Below are positions 5,791 to 6,094 of a stretch of DNA of 6,094 nucleotides, piece by piece; position 1 is the stretch's first letter; every line of letters begins with the position of its first letter. This DNA comes from an uncultured Bacteroidales bacterium (GTDB lineage Bacteria > Bacteroidota > Bacteroidia > Bacteroidales > UBA932), in the NCBI GenBank assembly GCA_946627685.1, contig CAMOVV010000077.1:1-6094 (forward strand), written 5' to 3'. Below the pieces are notes generated by a model, which saw only the letters and a program-made list of their open reading frames with translations, did not search any database and was not told the origin of the DNA. Both the position numbers and the translations under genes were made by a program.

Positions 5791-6094
5791 TTAGTGGGTT
5801 ACGTAGTTTTGGGGATTCTTTCCCTTGATGTGCATGTCTTCATAGACCTGCTGGATGCGGGCCATGTCGGCGCGGGCATCGTCGGTGAGGGGAAACTGTT
5901 TTCCGCAGCCGACTTCCTTTTTTCCCCAGTCGAAAAATCCCAGGTACACGGGGACACCGGCTTCCCGGGCTATGGTGTGGAACCCTGTTTTCCAATGCTT
6001 TATGGGCTTGCGTGTGCCTTCGGGGGCTATCGCCAGGATAAATTCATCCTCTTTTTCGCTCACTACAGCTCCGTCCTCCTCGGGCTGACAGAGC
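5791..6094 (-). CDS. Lysophospholipid (PlsC/LPLAT-type) acyltransferase, C-terminal part
   Basis: The last 100 residues of an acyltransferase are visible; the frame stays open through the right edge, so the start and the catalytic HX4D motif lie outside the window. What is seen fits the 1-acyl-glycerol-3-phosphate acyltransferase superfamily: motif III as LAIAPEGTR (visible residues 20-28; the EGTR binds the glycerol phosphate), followed by WKTGFHTIAREAGVPVYLG, where VPVY matches motif IV. The acidic stretch before motif III (PEEDGAVVSEKEDEF) is less typical. A GTG at 6063 could be read as a start, but it would remove half the fold, so it is internal. The gene ends 3 nt before the ligase. Expected role: acyl transfer to a lysophospholipid or similar acceptor at the inner membrane. 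The exact acceptor is not shown. Confidence 0.85.
   Translation of the reverse strand, partial: LCQPEEDGAVVSEKEDEFILAIAPEGTRKPIKHWKTGFHTIAREAGVPVYLGFFDWGKKEVGCGKQFPLTDDARADMARIQQVYEDMHIKGKNPQNYVTH

Noticed and set aside
5791..6063. Acyltransferase starting at the GTG at 6061-6063 as a complete 90-residue protein
   Set aside because: The frame stays open upstream to the window edge, and a protein starting there would lack the HX4D catalytic motif needed by the family.
1..6094. A defence, mobile, CRISPR or other undescribed multi-gene system
   Set aside because: Every gene but the 24-codon fragment is a familiar housekeeping or lineage-typical family. There are no spaced direct repeats, transposase, integrase, toxin-antitoxin pair or tRNA-like fold that I can see.

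Overview
The window looks like a chromosomal housekeeping segment from a member of the Bacteroidota, probably order Bacteroidales. Three signs agree: two promoters of the Bacteroidota type (TTTG, a 19-20 nt spacer, then TATCTTTG), translation starts that mostly lack a Shine-Dalgarno sequence and are preceded by A-rich leaders, and a secreted DUF4831-type protein, a family known mainly from this phylum. Coding regions are fairly GC-rich, unlike typical Bacteroides. I cannot name the genus.

Layout from left to right. (1) Positions 3-77 hold the last 24 codons of an unidentified plus-strand gene, closed by a strong intrinsic terminator at 144-184. (2) A promoter at 182-213, partly overlapping that terminator, drives a secreted DUF4831-like protein (252-1304) and, 19 nt later, pepD, a cytosolic M20-family dipeptidase (1324-2781). 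(3) Directly after the pepD stop, a second promoter (2787-2817) starts the ribosomal-protein operon rpsF-rpsR-rplI (bS6, bS18, bL9; 2885-4084). Its leader carries a GC-rich hairpin with a CCG triplet, a candidate bS6:bS18 autoregulatory site. (4) A symmetric hairpin (4105-4136) separates this operon from a convergent minus-strand pair: a lysophospholipid-type acyltransferase (5' end outside the window) followed after 3 nt by a long-chain acyl-CoA/acyl-ACP synthetase-like AMP-forming ligase (4138-5787). The last two probably work together in fatty-acid activation and phospholipid acylation or recycling.

The most interesting signal is a perfect Shine-Dalgarno AAGGAGG in front of rpsR alone. Bacteroidia ribosomes hide the anti-Shine-Dalgarno in a pocket built from bS21, bS18 and bS6, so a strong SD on the bS18 gene suggests a feedback circuit like the one described for rpsU in Flavobacterium. 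The bS6 protein also has a long Ala/Pro/Glu-rich tail encoded by imperfect DNA repeats. I found no RNA genes, CRISPR array, mobile element, defence cluster or clearly new multi-gene system. The only non-coding stretches over 100 bases are 78-251 and 2782-2884, and both are accounted for below.
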